Positions 40,812 to 52,691 of a stretch of DNA of 64,000 bases are shown in pieces; the first letter of the stretch is position 1, and every line of letters starts with the position of its first letter. The DNA is from Craspedostauros australis. Taxonomy: Eukaryota > Bacillariophyta > Bacillariophyceae > Mastogloiales > Achnanthaceae. The position numbers and the translations under genes are program-made. The notes below the pieces were generated by a model, which saw only the letters and a list, made by a program, of their open reading frames with translations, did not search any database and had not been told where the DNA came from. The stretch is taken from NCBI GenBank assembly GCA_026770025.1, contig JAMXDE010000020.1, positions 248,001 to 312,000 on the forward strand, written 5' to 3'.

Positions 40812-43800
40812 ATGGACCGCCCTGCGGATGACGAGAATGATGGACCTCAGAGGAAGCGAAGGCGCACCATCCCTCAAGATGACGAGGAGGAGGAGGATGA
40901 TGGTGGTGTTGATGGTGGTGTTGATAGTGTTGGTGTGGATGTTGATGACACTGCCAATGGAAATGGCAATAGAAACGACAGTGACAATGCAATTGGTGAT
41001 GCCAACGACAACGATGGCGACAATGACGTGACCTCTGCGCCAACGAATGACGATGACAACAACACCGCGTCCATCAGATCTCGAAGATCGAGCTTCCTGG
41101 CGCGTCGTTCGGCAGAGCGCAGACAACGGCGTCGGCAACAGGAGGCACGTCGCGAAGCAGAAGAGTTGCGGCTGGATTTTGGGGAGGATGAGCCGTACGA
41201 GCCCGTGGATCCGGCAGATCGAGAGCCCGAACCGCTGTCGGACGCAGAGGACAATGATGTGGACGACGACGTGGATGTCTACCACAACGTCGTGGATCCG
41301 GAAGAAGAGGAGGGGGAAGGCGAGGACCTGCTGGAAAATGCCGAAAGGGATTATCAGCGCATCGCTGCGTTGGACACGTACGGCACCGAGGGGATTGATA
41401 ACAGGGAGTACTCGGCAATGGATGTGGATCAACGTCGGGCAGCCGAAGCCGCGCTGTCGACGAGGGATCGTCAATCCAGCCGCAACGCAGGTCTGTACGG
41501 TGCGGCCCTTGACGTCATGGAGACGGATGAAGATGACGAAGCAAGACGCGCACGTCGCGGAATTTTCGGCGTGGATGAGCAGCAGGGGGATGAGGTCGAA
41601 GACGAGACGGACGAGGAGGATCTCGATGGCGAAGACCAAATCAATATCGAAGCATTCGACGTGCCTCTGCGTGAGTGGATTGCGCAGGACCGAACGTGGC
41701 GCGAGATCCAGCGCAAATTCAGAGCGTTCCTGCGTCATTTCCGTGAAGATTCGGTGGGCGACGAACAGAGACGGCGAAGGGGAAACGGCATCTACGAACA
41801 GAAGATCAGGACGATGTGCGCCTCCAACCTGTCAACCCTTCAGGTCTCCTACCTGCACCTCATGGAGATGGAACCGATCCTGGCCGTCTGGTTGGCGGAT
41901 GCACCGAAGGACATGTTCGAGGTTCTCAATGAGGCCGCGACGCGTCACACCCTGATGCTCTTCCCTTCGTACGATGCCATTAAATCAGAAATCCACGTTC
42001 GCATCAGCGACGTCCCCATCACCGACTCCCTGCGAGACCTGCGAAGGTCGCATCTCGATTGCCTTGTCAAAGTCAACGGCGTCGTTACTCGTCGGTCAGC
42101 CATCTACCCGCAACTTCAGTCCGCCACGTTCCAGTGCGTCAACCAAGGTTGCAGGCAAAAGTTGGGGCCATTTCGTGTGGAGGGAGATGCTGGAAAGAAT
42201 GCGGCGGCTGCCTACGCTCCTGACGAATGCCCCTCATGCTCTGGCGGAGCATTCCGCCTGCACCCATCGTTATCCGAGTATCGCAATCTCCAGAGGGTCA
42301 ACCTGCAGGAAACGCCAGGCTCCGTCCCTCCTGGCAGAGTGCCACGCACGAAGGAGGTCCTGCTTGCGAACGACCTGATCGATATCGCCAGACCAGGTGA
42401 AGAAATCGAAGTCACGGGCGTGTACGAGCATGCGTTCGACCCCCATCTCACGCTGAAGTCAGGCTTCCCCGTCTTCTCCACGTTCCTGTCGGCCAACCAC
42501 ATTCGGAAGCGTGAGGATGCCTCCAGCGCCAAGAATCTCTCGGAGGCTGACGTCCGCGAGATCCTCAATTTGTCGCGCGATCCCAACATCGGCCAACGCA
42601 TCGTGAAGAGCATCGCCCCAAGTATCTTCGGTCACGAGAACTGCAAGATGGCGCTGGCGATGAGTCTCTTCGGTGGCGTTGCGAAGAACGTCAACGACAA
42701 GCACCGCGTGCGTGGTGACGTCAACGTCCTGCTGCTGGGGGATCCAGGAACGGCGAAGAGTCAGTTCTTGAAGTACGCTGAGAACACAGCGCCGCGCGCC
42801 GTGTACAGCACCGGCAAGGGAGCGAGTGCTGTCGGTCTCACAGCCGGCGTGCACAAGGATCCCATCACGAGAGAGTGGACCTTGGAGGGCGGAGCCCTCG
42901 TGCTGGCTGACCAAGGTGTCGCATTGATTGATGAGTTTGACAAGATGAACGAGCAGGACCGGACCTCCATCCACGAAGGTATGTCAGCACTGTGCATTTG
43001 TACAATTGGTGGAGAAGGTGGTGACAGATGCAGATGCAGATACACATGCTGATGCAAATGCAGCCGTTGCAAAAATCTTGCACTCTGCTCTTCTAGCACT
43101 ATACCAGCCTCTGGATCATTACCTGTTGCGCTCACATTTTGCGATCTATTCAACCAAATTCTGACACATCTTGTCGTTGTCCATGACTTGTCCATGACTT
43201 GACCATAACTCGCCAACAACTGTCATACCATGCAATGCCATGGTATGTCATGGCTGCGGGTACCAAACAAAACGTCATGCACTTTTGCACTGCGTAACAC
43301 TTCAATAACGAACGCCCGTCTTTGTTCGCAATCCATCCCTTCCAGCCATGGAACAGCAATCCATCAGCGTGTCGAAGGCGGGTATTGTCACGTCCTTGCA
43401 AGCCAGATGCTCTGTCATTGCTGCTGCCAATCCAATCGGCGGACGCTACGACAGTGCTCACACGCTTGCCGAAAATGTCGAGCTGACTGATCCCATCCTG
43501 CAACGATTTGACATCCTCTGCGTGCTGCAGGACATTGTCGACCCGGTCGCCGACGAGCGCCTTGCCACCTTCGTTACATCGAGTCACATGAATGCTGCCC
43601 CAGGCGTGGATATCATCAACGGCACGGCGAACTTCCCCGAACGCACTGCGGCAACTGCGCCGGGTACGATCAGCCAGGAAATGCTGCGCAAGTACATCCA
43701 ATACGCGCGCACCAACGTGCGACCGATTCTCCGCGGCAACACCTTCGATCAGGAGAAGGTGACGTCGCTGTACGTGGCGCTGCGTCGCGAGTCAGCGAAT

Positions 43801-44271
43801 TCGGGAGGTGTCCCCATCGCTGTTCGGCACATCGAGTCCATCATGCGAATGTCCGAGGCGCATGCCAAGATGCACCTTCGGGACTACGTGCGAGATGACG
43901 ACGTCGACGCTGCCATCCGCATGATGCTGGAGAGCTTCATCACCGCGCAAAAGTTCAGCGTCCGAAGGAGCTTACGCCGCAGCTTCGCCAAGTTTGTCAC
44001 GAGCGGCGAAGATCGCGCGCATCTGCTACTCCACATCCTTCAAGACATGTTCCGAAAGGAGCAGATGTACCAGGTCATTCGATTGCGGCAGAAGAACCTG
44101 TCCGAAGATCTGCTGGACACCTTGGAAATTCCCCTCGACGAATTGGAGAGCAGAGCTCGGGAGAGACGCATCTACGACATCATGGAGTTCTGCAGGGGCG
44201 AGAGCTTCACCGAGAATGGTTACCGTCTCGACGAGGCGCGCGGTGTCATCGTGCGCAGCATTGCGCAGTAG
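40812..44271 (+). CDS. MCM2: DNA replication licensing helicase subunit MCM2
   Basis: Two exons (40812-42978 and 43346-44271, intron phase 1, donor GTATGT, acceptor TCCAG) give 1030 residues. The first ~300 residues are acidic and disordered with a basic KRRRT cluster, as in MCM2 tails that carry histone-binding and DDK sites. The OB/zinc region has CVNQGC and CPSCSGG. The AAA+ core has Walker A GDPGTAKSQ, Walker B ALIDEFDKM and the pre-sensor block SISVSKAGIVTSLQARCSVIAAANPIGGRYD, of which the first ~20 residues open exon 2. The arginine finger reads LQRFDIL where nearly all MCMs have LSRFD; the arginine is kept. MCM2 is told from paralogues by VLLANDLIDIARPGEEIEVTG and by DPILxRFDILCVL. It is part of the MCM2-7 helicase loaded at origins. 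Confidence 0.95.
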
Positions 44272-45334
44272 CCACCGAAGAGCAAGGAATCCAATGAGCG
44301 TCTCCCACATTCATGCAAGACTGGAACCGTGCGCTGCAATGGTACGGCGCTGTAGGGTAACATGTCGCCATGAAGACCGAAACATGACATCGGTCATCCT
44401 GCAAATCATAACATCATTCGGCCCCACTCTCTTCTATCACGCACACGAAACGAGCGCTCTTATCCCCGAAAAGGCCTGGCTAGTCCTATTCATTTACTAC
44501 TCGTGGAGTACGCAACTCAGTCCAAACTGTTCGTCTGCATTCTCCACAGCATGATTACCATCATCTCTGTTGCATTCTGCGTATAACATTATACAATACA
44601 TGCGATTAGGAATGCTCCAGAATGGACCAAGCGCTTCCGCTTGACTTCCTGTGGACGACTATACTCTTGCAACGACCGAAGAGCCAAGAGCCAAGACTGA
44701 GTGTTCTCTATCAGCCTCCACAGAAGTTCTCCGAACGAGTTTGCTCTTTTGTGGTCTTCGGGCATCCTCGGGTGTTTTGGTTTGGGGGTATCTTGTGAGC
44801 AGATCGTGGAGCCGCGCTTTTGGTCGTGCACACAACACGTACGAAGATCAGACGTCCCATACGATGCTGCTCCATTCATTTCGGCCACACAAAAAGGACG
44901 AATCCACGTGGTTGCGTCTGTCCGCCACTCGTTTATTCACGAGTGAATGAAGTCCAGCCGAAAACTCGAATACGACATTGCATCCCGATGAATACTGGTA
45001 TTAGCCGTAGAAAACAAAATTCATTTGGTGGAGCACGACTGGACGCGTGTGGTGCAGGAGTTTCGCCAACGTGGGACAGGCAGATGGCGCTGGCATGTTT
45101 GTGTGGTTCTTGTGTGTGCGGGCAGCGTGTGGCGTGTTGCCTTTGTGTGCGCTGTGTCGCAGCATTGCGCGCGTGGTGTGTGTTTGGGCAACCAGCACCA
45201 GCTGCCGTATTTCATCGTGTGGTTGTGTCGACTTCGCGACGAGGCTTGTTGGAGTTCCCTTTCGTTTTCGTGGTTGGAAGCAGGTGCAGCACCAACAAGC
45301 GCTCTCAGTTGGAACACAAAAAACAAAGACGAAA
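44272..45334. other. Spacer between MCM2 and eIF4A
   Basis: 1.06 kb with the MCM2 3' end (TCGTGGAGTACGC near 44510) and a long GT-rich eIF4A promoter and leader from about 45030. Several overlapping frames of 70-210 codons exist on both strands but none looks conserved. Confidence 0.55.
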
Positions 45335-47746
45335 ATGAGTGACGAACAGCCAACAAGGTATGTGCTGCCCTGATGCTCCGTTGCGGATCGTCGTCGCTGC
45401 GGCGCGCCATGATACACTCTGCGATACTGTGAACACCCTCAATGAAGATGCTTGACAATACGGCCGCGCTGCAGTGGTGTTGCCACCGCAAACAACCGTC
45501 ATGCGAGGTGATTTTTCGCGATGCAGGGGAGAAATGCGAGATGGCGAAGCCGCCGCGGTCGCCTTCTGCTGTCGCACATGCGGATGCACAGGGATCGTGG
45601 TCCCAGCCAAGCAGCAACATCGTCGATGGGTAGTTACTCAAGATAGCTGATTCATGCAATAGCGCATGGCGTCATGTTACCACATCCCGACGAGTGCTCC
45701 AGATCTATTTGCACACATTCCTTCAGGCCACTCACATCCGCTCACATCTGCCGCAATCCTGCTATTTCCCTGCTTTGCGTCCATCGTGTCACCGGCTTCC
45801 CATTCTCGTCGCTCCGCCTCGTGACGCACATCCACCCACAGTGAAGAACCTCCTCGCGAGGAGGAACCTCTCCCAGAGGGAGAGGCCCCGCCGGGCGGCA
45901 TCAGTGATGCCGATCTCGACACCAACTGGGACGAGGCCATCGAGACCTTCGATGCCATGGAGTTGCCAGAGGAGCTCCTCCGCGGAATCTACTCCTACGG
46001 TTTCGAGAAGCCATCTGCCATCCAGCAGAGAGCCGTGCGCCCAACGATTATGGGACACGATCTCATCGCCCAGGCCCAATCCGGTACCGTGAGTTCCTTG
46101 TTGTCATGATCCTTCAGCATGTACGCGTTGTATGAATTGCGCTGATGTCGTTGTTGTTGCTGCTGCCGCTGTCGTTGTCATCGGCGCCGCTGTTGCTCGC
46201 GCCCAGGATGTCGTCGATTGTGAGGCTTCTGCGGCTCCCAATCAACATGGAGGCCTCCGTACGCAGCAAGCGTTGCCAAAACCGACTACCGAGAAGGCAG
46301 CATCGTGGCAGGTTGATCTGTGGCTTGTGACGGGGAGACGAAAGCCCACAGCACGAATCACAATTCACACCTCCCGCCACACAGGTTGGAAGATGTGGAC
46401 ACGCATTGAAAGCAGCAGCCGATCTTTCCCTGCGCGATGCCAGCATGACAGCAGCAACGAAAGGGATGAAGATTTATTTGTTAACCATCTTTCGAGTCTG
46501 AAAAGAGTCACCCTCGACGTGTCTGAAAAATCCAAACTCGAAGTCTGACCGCAATGACACCACAACAGCAGCACCAGCAACGATATATGTCTGTGGCCTG
46601 GTCGTGAACAGCTGCACATACCTTGCACAACCACCATGCTCTCACTCAATACCTCACATCGAACTTATCTATGCCACCATGCGGAATACGCAATACAATT
46701 GTGCAATCAACAACGCATTCATCTCGTCTTCTCACCTCCTCCTCCACACACACACACAAAACTAACAGGGAAAAACCGCGACCTTCGCGATCGGTACTCT
46801 CGGAAAGCTCGACCCGAAGGTCCAGCAGTGCCAATCCCTGATCCTGGCCCCAACCCGTGAGTTGGCCCAGCAGATTCAGAAGGTCGTCCTTGCCCTCGGC
46901 GACTACATGAACATCAAGGTCCATGCCTGCGTCGGAGGTACCGCCGTGCGTGACGACATCCGCACCCTCCAGGGAGGTGTCCACGTCGTGGTTGGAACCC
47001 CAGGACGTGTCTCCGACATGATCAACCGTCGTGCCCTCCGCCTCGACAACATCCGTCAGTTCTTCCTCGATGAGGCCGATGAGATGCTTTCCCGCGGTTT
47101 CAAGGACCAAATCTATGACATCTTCAAGTTCCTCCCAGAAACGGTCCAGGTCTGCCTCTTCTCCGCCACCATGCCACTCGATGTGCTTGAGGTGACCCAG
47201 AAGTTCATGCGCACTCCAGTCCGCATCCTTGTCAAGAAGGACGAGCTCACTCTCGAGGGTATCAAGCAGTTCTACATTGCCATCGAGAAGGAGGAGTGGA
47301 AGCTCGCCACCCTCTGCGATCTGTACGAGACCTTGACCATCACCCAGGCCATCATCTACTGCAACACCAGACGCAAGGTCGACTGGCTCCAGGAGGAGAT
47401 GATAAAGAAGGACTTCACCGTCTCCTGCATGCACGGAGAGATGGAGCAGAGAGAGCGTGACATCATCATGCGCGAGTTCCGTACCGGATCCTCCCGTGTC
47501 CTGATCACCACCGATCTTCTCGCCCGTGGTATCGATGTCCAGCAGGTGTCTCTGGTCATCAACTTCGACCTGCCAACCAACCGCGAGAACTACATCCACC
47601 GTATCGGCCGTTCCGGACGTTTCGGACGTAAGGGTGTGGCCATCAACTTTTTGACTGAGGGGGATGTTCGTTACCTTCGCGATATCGAACAGTTCTACAA
47701 CACTGAGATTACCGAGATGCCGATGGATGTTGCCGACTTGCTCTAA
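45335..47746 (+). CDS. EIF4A: Translation initiation factor eIF4A (DEAD-box RNA helicase)
   Basis: Three exons (45335-45357, 45842-46088, 46769-47746) give 415 residues. The tiny first exon encodes MSDEQPT plus a split codon. Family motifs are in order: Q motif [13 protein letters not shown], motif I AQSGTGKT, PTRELA, GG, TPGR, DEAD in [12 protein letters not shown], then domain 2 with [44 protein letters not shown] (in parts) and [10 protein letters not shown]; the end DVADLL is typical of eIF4A. Intron 2 splits motif I exactly between SGT and GKT. It unwinds mRNA leaders within eIF4F. Codon use in exon 3 is strongly biased, consistent with very high expression. The 484- and 680-base introns are long for this window. 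Confidence 0.96.
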
Positions 47747-48179
47747 GCGAACAGCTTGGTGTGCCTGACAACGACGACGGAAGCGACAAGGATGATCGTG
47801 CAGCGTCTTGACTGGCGCGGCGGCAACAAACAACGGATGTGTAAGCGACAGAGACAGAACGAACAAAAAACAAGGAAGAAAGAAGATGACAAAGTCTACA
47901 ATTACCGTACTAAATAATGTCCATGTTGTGCAATACCACCGGCCTATCCTTCATTGTATGTGTCTGCCAGCGTTGATGTGTTGCTTCGGGGCTGGTTGAC
48001 TGATCTTTGTCATGTCAATGAATGGATGAATGGTGCATGTGTGGGGCACACCCGCAAGAGAGCTGTAACACTCTCATCCATAATACTCTAAGCGGAATTG
48101 ATTCGGTATTCTCCTCATCAGCTTCCCAACGTACGTGTATGAGGTATGAGGTTCGATGCACCGATGCATGGCACCACCC
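47747..48179. other. Convergent 3' spacer eIF4A / cyclophilin
   Basis: 433 bases of non-coding sequence between two stops; nothing further recognised. Confidence 0.55.
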
Positions 48180-49089
48180 TTACTTCTTGAGCTTCCAGCT
48201 GACGAGACGGGGTGTCTCATCTCCATCTTTGGCTGGCAGCGATCCTGAATTGGCGACCACGATCTCAGCACTGGGGATGCCGCTGTAACTGCCCAGCGAT
48301 TCGATCTTGTTCATCACTCTCATTCCCTCCAGCACCATCCCAAAGATGACGTATTTGCCATCCAGCCATTGCGTCTTGACGGTGGACACGAACCATTGCG
48401 ATCCGTTCGTGTTCTTCTTTCCCGCATTGACCGCATTCAGCATGTACCTTCGATTGTGCTTGACCTCGAACGATTCGTCTTGAAACAGCTCACCGTAGAT
48501 CGTCTCCATCCCGGTGCCATCGCCGTGCACATGATCTCCACCCTGAAAGGCAAAGTTGGGAATGACGCGATGTATCTTGGAGTGCTTGTAGCACAGCTGC
48601 TTGCCGCTTTGCTTGCCCACACCGTGATCGCACAGGCACATGGCGATGAAGTTCTCGGCCGCCTTGGGCGCAATGCCACCAAACAAGCCAAACACGATCC
48701 TCCCGATGGACTTGCCATCCACTTCGATGTCCATGAAGACCCTCTGTGTGATGGCTGGCAGCATCCTGTCATGGAATACAATAAATTTAGCATAGTATGG
48801 GCGGGGAGGGGATTGGGGAATAAATGGAACAGAAGTAGAGCAGAGTTAGCGATGGTTGATCTCCACAGTAGGTACTAATAGTACGAAGCCACGGTGGCAT
48901 GGACGCAATCAATAGAGCGTGTGCTTCCAGAAAAACAAGCCCTCGCACAGCGCAGTGGCTGCTGAATCTGCACATGCGCATACGCATGCAAATCGCCTGC
49001 AGCGTTGGCACCACCTGCACTCACGGAATGGGATCCATCTTTGGCTCTGCCGCTTTCTCCAACGGCACCTTGTACGTTGCGGACGTCAT
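48180..49089 (-). CDS. Cyclophilin-type peptidyl-prolyl isomerase
   Basis: Two exons (49089-49025 and 48765-48180) give 216 residues. The short first exon, MTSATYKVPLEKAAEPKMDP and two further residues, was found from its ATG, the GTGAGT donor and a phase-2 match to the second exon's CAG acceptor. The body is a full cyclophilin domain: FMDIEVDGKSIGRIVFGLFG, a long loop CLCDHGVGKQSGKQLCYKH, FHRVIP-like KIHRVIPNFAFQGGDH, GDGTG, the NAGKKNTNGSQWFVSTV active-site block, and WLDGKYVIFG. The tryptophan of the cyclosporin pocket (WLDGKHVVFG type) is kept; the usual catalytic HRVIPxFxxQGGD is complete, while the FFI(T/C) block reads WFVST. With exon 1 added there is no signal peptide, so a cytosolic or nuclear location is more likely than the ER. 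Confidence 0.88.
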
Positions 49090-49639
49090 GCTCACGCACG
49101 AAGCAAGCAGTAGCAGTACGGATGATATGCAATATGGCCTCATGTTCGATGTTTGATCGTGTGTGAAATTGTGCTTGGATGGAACTGATGTCGTTGGTGA
49201 CAGTGTTGTTGTGGCTGCTGTATATAATAATTTGTTTGCGAGAGGTGAAGAAAAGTGGAGAGGGATTGCAATGAGAATTATGGTTGTGTGTTGTGAACTG
49301 TGAGTTGTGAATTGTGGGTTCCTTCGTTCCTTTGTTTTTCATCGACAACACGCACAAGAGGACCGTTGGAAACGAGGCGAAGAAGGTGCTCAGGGAGCTG
49401 CAGTTGCCCGCCAACGATCACCAAAGACCGTCAACAAGAAGGCTCTCTACTTGACTCCATACGAGTACAATACGAGTACCAATACGAGTACATATTAATA
49501 ATAATACATCACTCGTACATCTCTCATCCGGAACTCGTGCATTGTTGCACACAAGAGTATAATAATCATGACACTATTGTAGGAGTTTCACAGTGACTAC
49601 TAATACTACTGCCTACTAATAGTTCATCAGTGATCATTC
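49090..49639. other. Spacer between cyclophilin promoter and VTT-protein 3' end
   Basis: 550 bases. It includes TGTATATAATAAT near 49218 and an ATACGAGTAC tandem repeat. Short frames at 49300-49500 show no conserved sequence. Confidence 0.5.
49459..49492. repeat. ATACGAGTAC tandem repeat
   Basis: Three near-perfect copies of a ten- to eleven-base ATACGAGTAC(A/C)A unit, containing the GAGTAC word common in spacers of this window. Confidence 0.85.
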
Positions 49640-51738
49640 TCATATCTTGAGCACATCTCTATCTGGTTTGTCCTCTGTGCTGGCATCGATGCTGCTGCTG
49701 CTACTACTGCTGCCCTGATTCTGGTTATCCAATTTCTGCGACAGTATCACAAGCTTCTCCTTCGCACCATCGCTAATATCCTTCGAGAGAGTGCGCAAGC
49801 TCTCCTTGGTTGGGACTGATGCTGCTGACGCGGCCGGCGGCGGTGTGTCCGTTGACAATGCAGTTGAAGATGTCAGAATTGCGTTGGCAGAGCTTTCCGT
49901 CGAAGGTGTTGGCTCGATCACCGAGTCCGCCGCCGCTGCTGTCGTTGTTGTTGTTTCAGTTGCTGCTTCTGCTGCGATTGCCTCCTTGGCTTTGGCGGCC
50001 TCTGCTTCATCGTACAGCGGATCAGCCAGAGTCAAGTAGATGGAAAACAGGCACGGGCTCAGCACCAATCCTTCGCACAGCGAGCCGCCATAGTCGATGC
50101 CCTTGTTCACACCCAACATTTCTGGGCTGTCGACTGCCTTGGCCGGATCGATGGTTCGGGGCACCGGGTTGTCACCATCGCTCTTCGTGTAATTCCATGC
50201 CTTCGCCGCCACCTCCGCATCGATCATGCCGTTGACACGGACCTCGGCCTCCTTCAAAGCAAGCTGAAATCCGACGATCCATTGCGGCAGGGTGAGTCCG
50301 AAAATCTCGCGCATGATCTTGTCGTCGTCCGGTTTGTCCTTCCCCGTCACCGCTTCCTCCGCTTTTATCTCTTCCAGCACCGTATCCCAAGTCTCGCTCG
50401 CCAGCTGCGATGCAAACACGCCGATCAGAACGCTGACACCCAACGCCGTGAGGAGGATGATATCCTGCAGACCGCCGTCCTGCGATGCTGAACCGTCCAC
50501 CAGCGTCTTTCCGAAATATCCGAGGTAGCTGTCCAACAGATAGGGTTTCATGGATCCCAAGAAGATGCCGCCAGCGAAATCCAGATAAGGAACGTTGGTC
50601 ACACCGTAGACGTAGTTGTAAAATCCAATCGGGATAGGCAGGATGGGTGCCAACCGCAGTGTGAGGATGGCCTTCAATCCATCCTTGGCAACAACCTTTT
50701 CGATGCCACGCAATGATGGATTATCTTCCACAATTTCCAACGCCTTCTTGCGCACGGGTGTGTCCAGCTTGGCCAATCCGAACGCGGCGCTGGAGCCTGT
50801 GCAATAAATTGGCGAAGGAGCAAAGCATCGTCCGAATATCGCGCGGTACAGATGGCGTGAGAATAAAGATGAGTACATGTGTGAAGACCACATGGAGTTG
50901 GCACAATCAAGCATAGTGTACCCGACTTGATTTGAATGAGCATCAATTGCCGTGGAATAAAGGCAAGTAGAGTACTCCGCTTGACATCGCCGCATCAACA
51001 TGCGCTCTGACGGCAGCCAAACAGAGTGCGATGGCATTCAGCACACTTGTACGTACCAACAGTCGCACCGAATGCCGACACGACGGCACCTTGCAACACA
51101 CCACCGAAGAGAATGCCCGATGACAGGGCCAGAGCGATAGCCCCGGCATCAAAGCATGACACCTTGATGACGGTCCACGCCAGACAGAACAACCCCAGCT
51201 TGGTGAGAATGTCCATCGAATCCGAGAACTCCAGGATCTGATTCATTTGGTTTTGCAAGTCCGGATTCTCAGTGATGAAATCCAGACCGATCGTGCTGAT
51301 CAATGCCGCACGTCCACCTACCCGCAGCGCGATGGCGCCGGCTGCCACAACGAACGCCGTGGCGGACAGCGCCAGCTTGCCGTCGGACTTGATGGGCTTG
51401 CCATCCTCATCCAGCTCGGGGATGAGATCGTTGGCGATGCGGAAGTTGCGCAGGGATTCGGCCGACTTGAGGGTGCCGCGTATCTGCATTCGTCTGGATT
51501 CGTAGATGCGAATACGTGCCTCCTCTTCGATGGCGGCCTCGTCCTTGTTGTTGCCGTTCCAGCTGTTCAGGGAAGTTGGAGCATTGCGCGACACCTGCGT
51601 CCGTCCGCGCGCAGGATGTACGAATGCCATCGCCATGTTGCGATCTTGCATCAGCGTTGCGATGGTGCACAAGCATAGCAACGCCAAGGTCGGGAAGACC
51701 CGCGTGCGGCTGGAGGACCGCATCTTCGGAATGTTCAT
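49640..51738 (-). CDS. Plastid-targeted VTT-domain (DedA/TVP38/TMEM64-type) membrane protein
   Basis: Two exons (51738-51057 and 50796-49640, phase 1, donor GTACGT, acceptor GCACAG) give 612 residues from this ATG; MRSSSRTRVFPTLAL fifteen bases downstream is an equally good start. A hydrophobic signal (FPTLALLCLCTIATLM) ends MAMAFVHPA, an ASAF-type plastid site. After a charged region come two helices, then the VTT core spanning the splice joint: ALSSGILFGGVLQGAVVSAFGATVG joined to GSSAAFGLAK. RLAPILPIPIGFYNYVYGVT and the FAGGIFLGSMKP block follow, as in TVP38/DedA proteins. VTT relatives (TMEM41B, VMP1) scramble lipids; DedA proteins move undecaprenyl phosphate. A long C-terminal Ala/Thr/Ser tail ends DRDVLKI. 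A plastid envelope or thylakoid lipid role is inferred. Confidence 0.82.
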
Positions 51739-52157
51739 CTGCGTTGTAGAATACTCGTTTCGACCTTTCGATGGCGTGATCAACAGTCCAACCTTATGAA
51801 TTGCGATCGTGAGATTGTTTGTGACAGAGCAACGCCGATAATGATAGTGACGGTGATGGTGGTGCTACACTTCTGCCCGTGCTGTTGTGCTGTGGCGATG
51901 TTGCGTTGTGCTCGGTTCAACTCCATTCGCGATGGGTGGTGAGGCGCGAAAGATCGAACTCGTTCGGCCTTCTCCTGTGCGTGTTGGATCGCAAGTTGCA
52001 GAAAGAGTAACAAAGTGACGTCAGAACACAAACGGAATTGATTCCTGGATTTACGTGACTCGAAGAGTGGCGATTGCGCAACTTTGGGCGCCGCTGTTGT
52101 TGGATTGAAGGTAGAGAACGAGCACTCTCGGCTATGTACGATCTATATGCACTTCTG

Positions 52158-52189
<32 letters not shown>

Positions 52190-52691
52190 GTAATGATACA
52201 TGCTCTGCAGCGATGCCTCTCGCAGCATACATCAAAGTACTCCACTCCTATGTGACCTCACAAGCATGTCGCAGTTCGTTGATGTTGCAGGGGCAGATCA
52301 TTGATGTAGGCGCAGTTGTCGCTCCAATCGTCGGTAGGAGTACATATGATAGATCAATATCCCATTTGTTATGGTTTGCTCTCCAACACTCCTTTGGTCT
52401 TCGCCCTGTCCTTCTGTTGGATCCATCTACAAGTGCTACTGGATCACATCGGTTCTGTTGGTTGCGTTCTCTTTGAGCCCGAATGGTCCTCTTTCATCAT
52501 CATTGCCGTAGCCGTCGTCATTGTCAACTCTCCATAGAATGAAAGAGATTCTGTGTTCTCAACTTACAATCTGCTCGAATACAAAATGTCGACTTGTCGA
52601 CTCCCTTCCACTGACGAGTAGAGTTGACCATGTCAGAGTACTCCAGAGTCAAGCACTATGTCATTCCGCGCGCATCAATCACTCCTCTCAC
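51739..52691. other. Spacer upstream of the VTT gene, with CT microsatellite
   Basis: 0.95 kb: VTT-gene leader and promoter, a 30-base CT run and AGAGTACTCC near 52635 close to the next gene's stop. No gene found. Confidence 0.55.
52158..52189. repeat. CT dinucleotide run
   Basis: About fifteen uninterrupted CT units ending in CAG, in non-coding DNA. Confidence 0.95.

Noticed and set aside
46430-46560. Possible box C/D snoRNA in eIF4A intron 2
   Set aside because: CTGA boxes are present but no proper RTGATGA box with pairing terminal stem could be seen.
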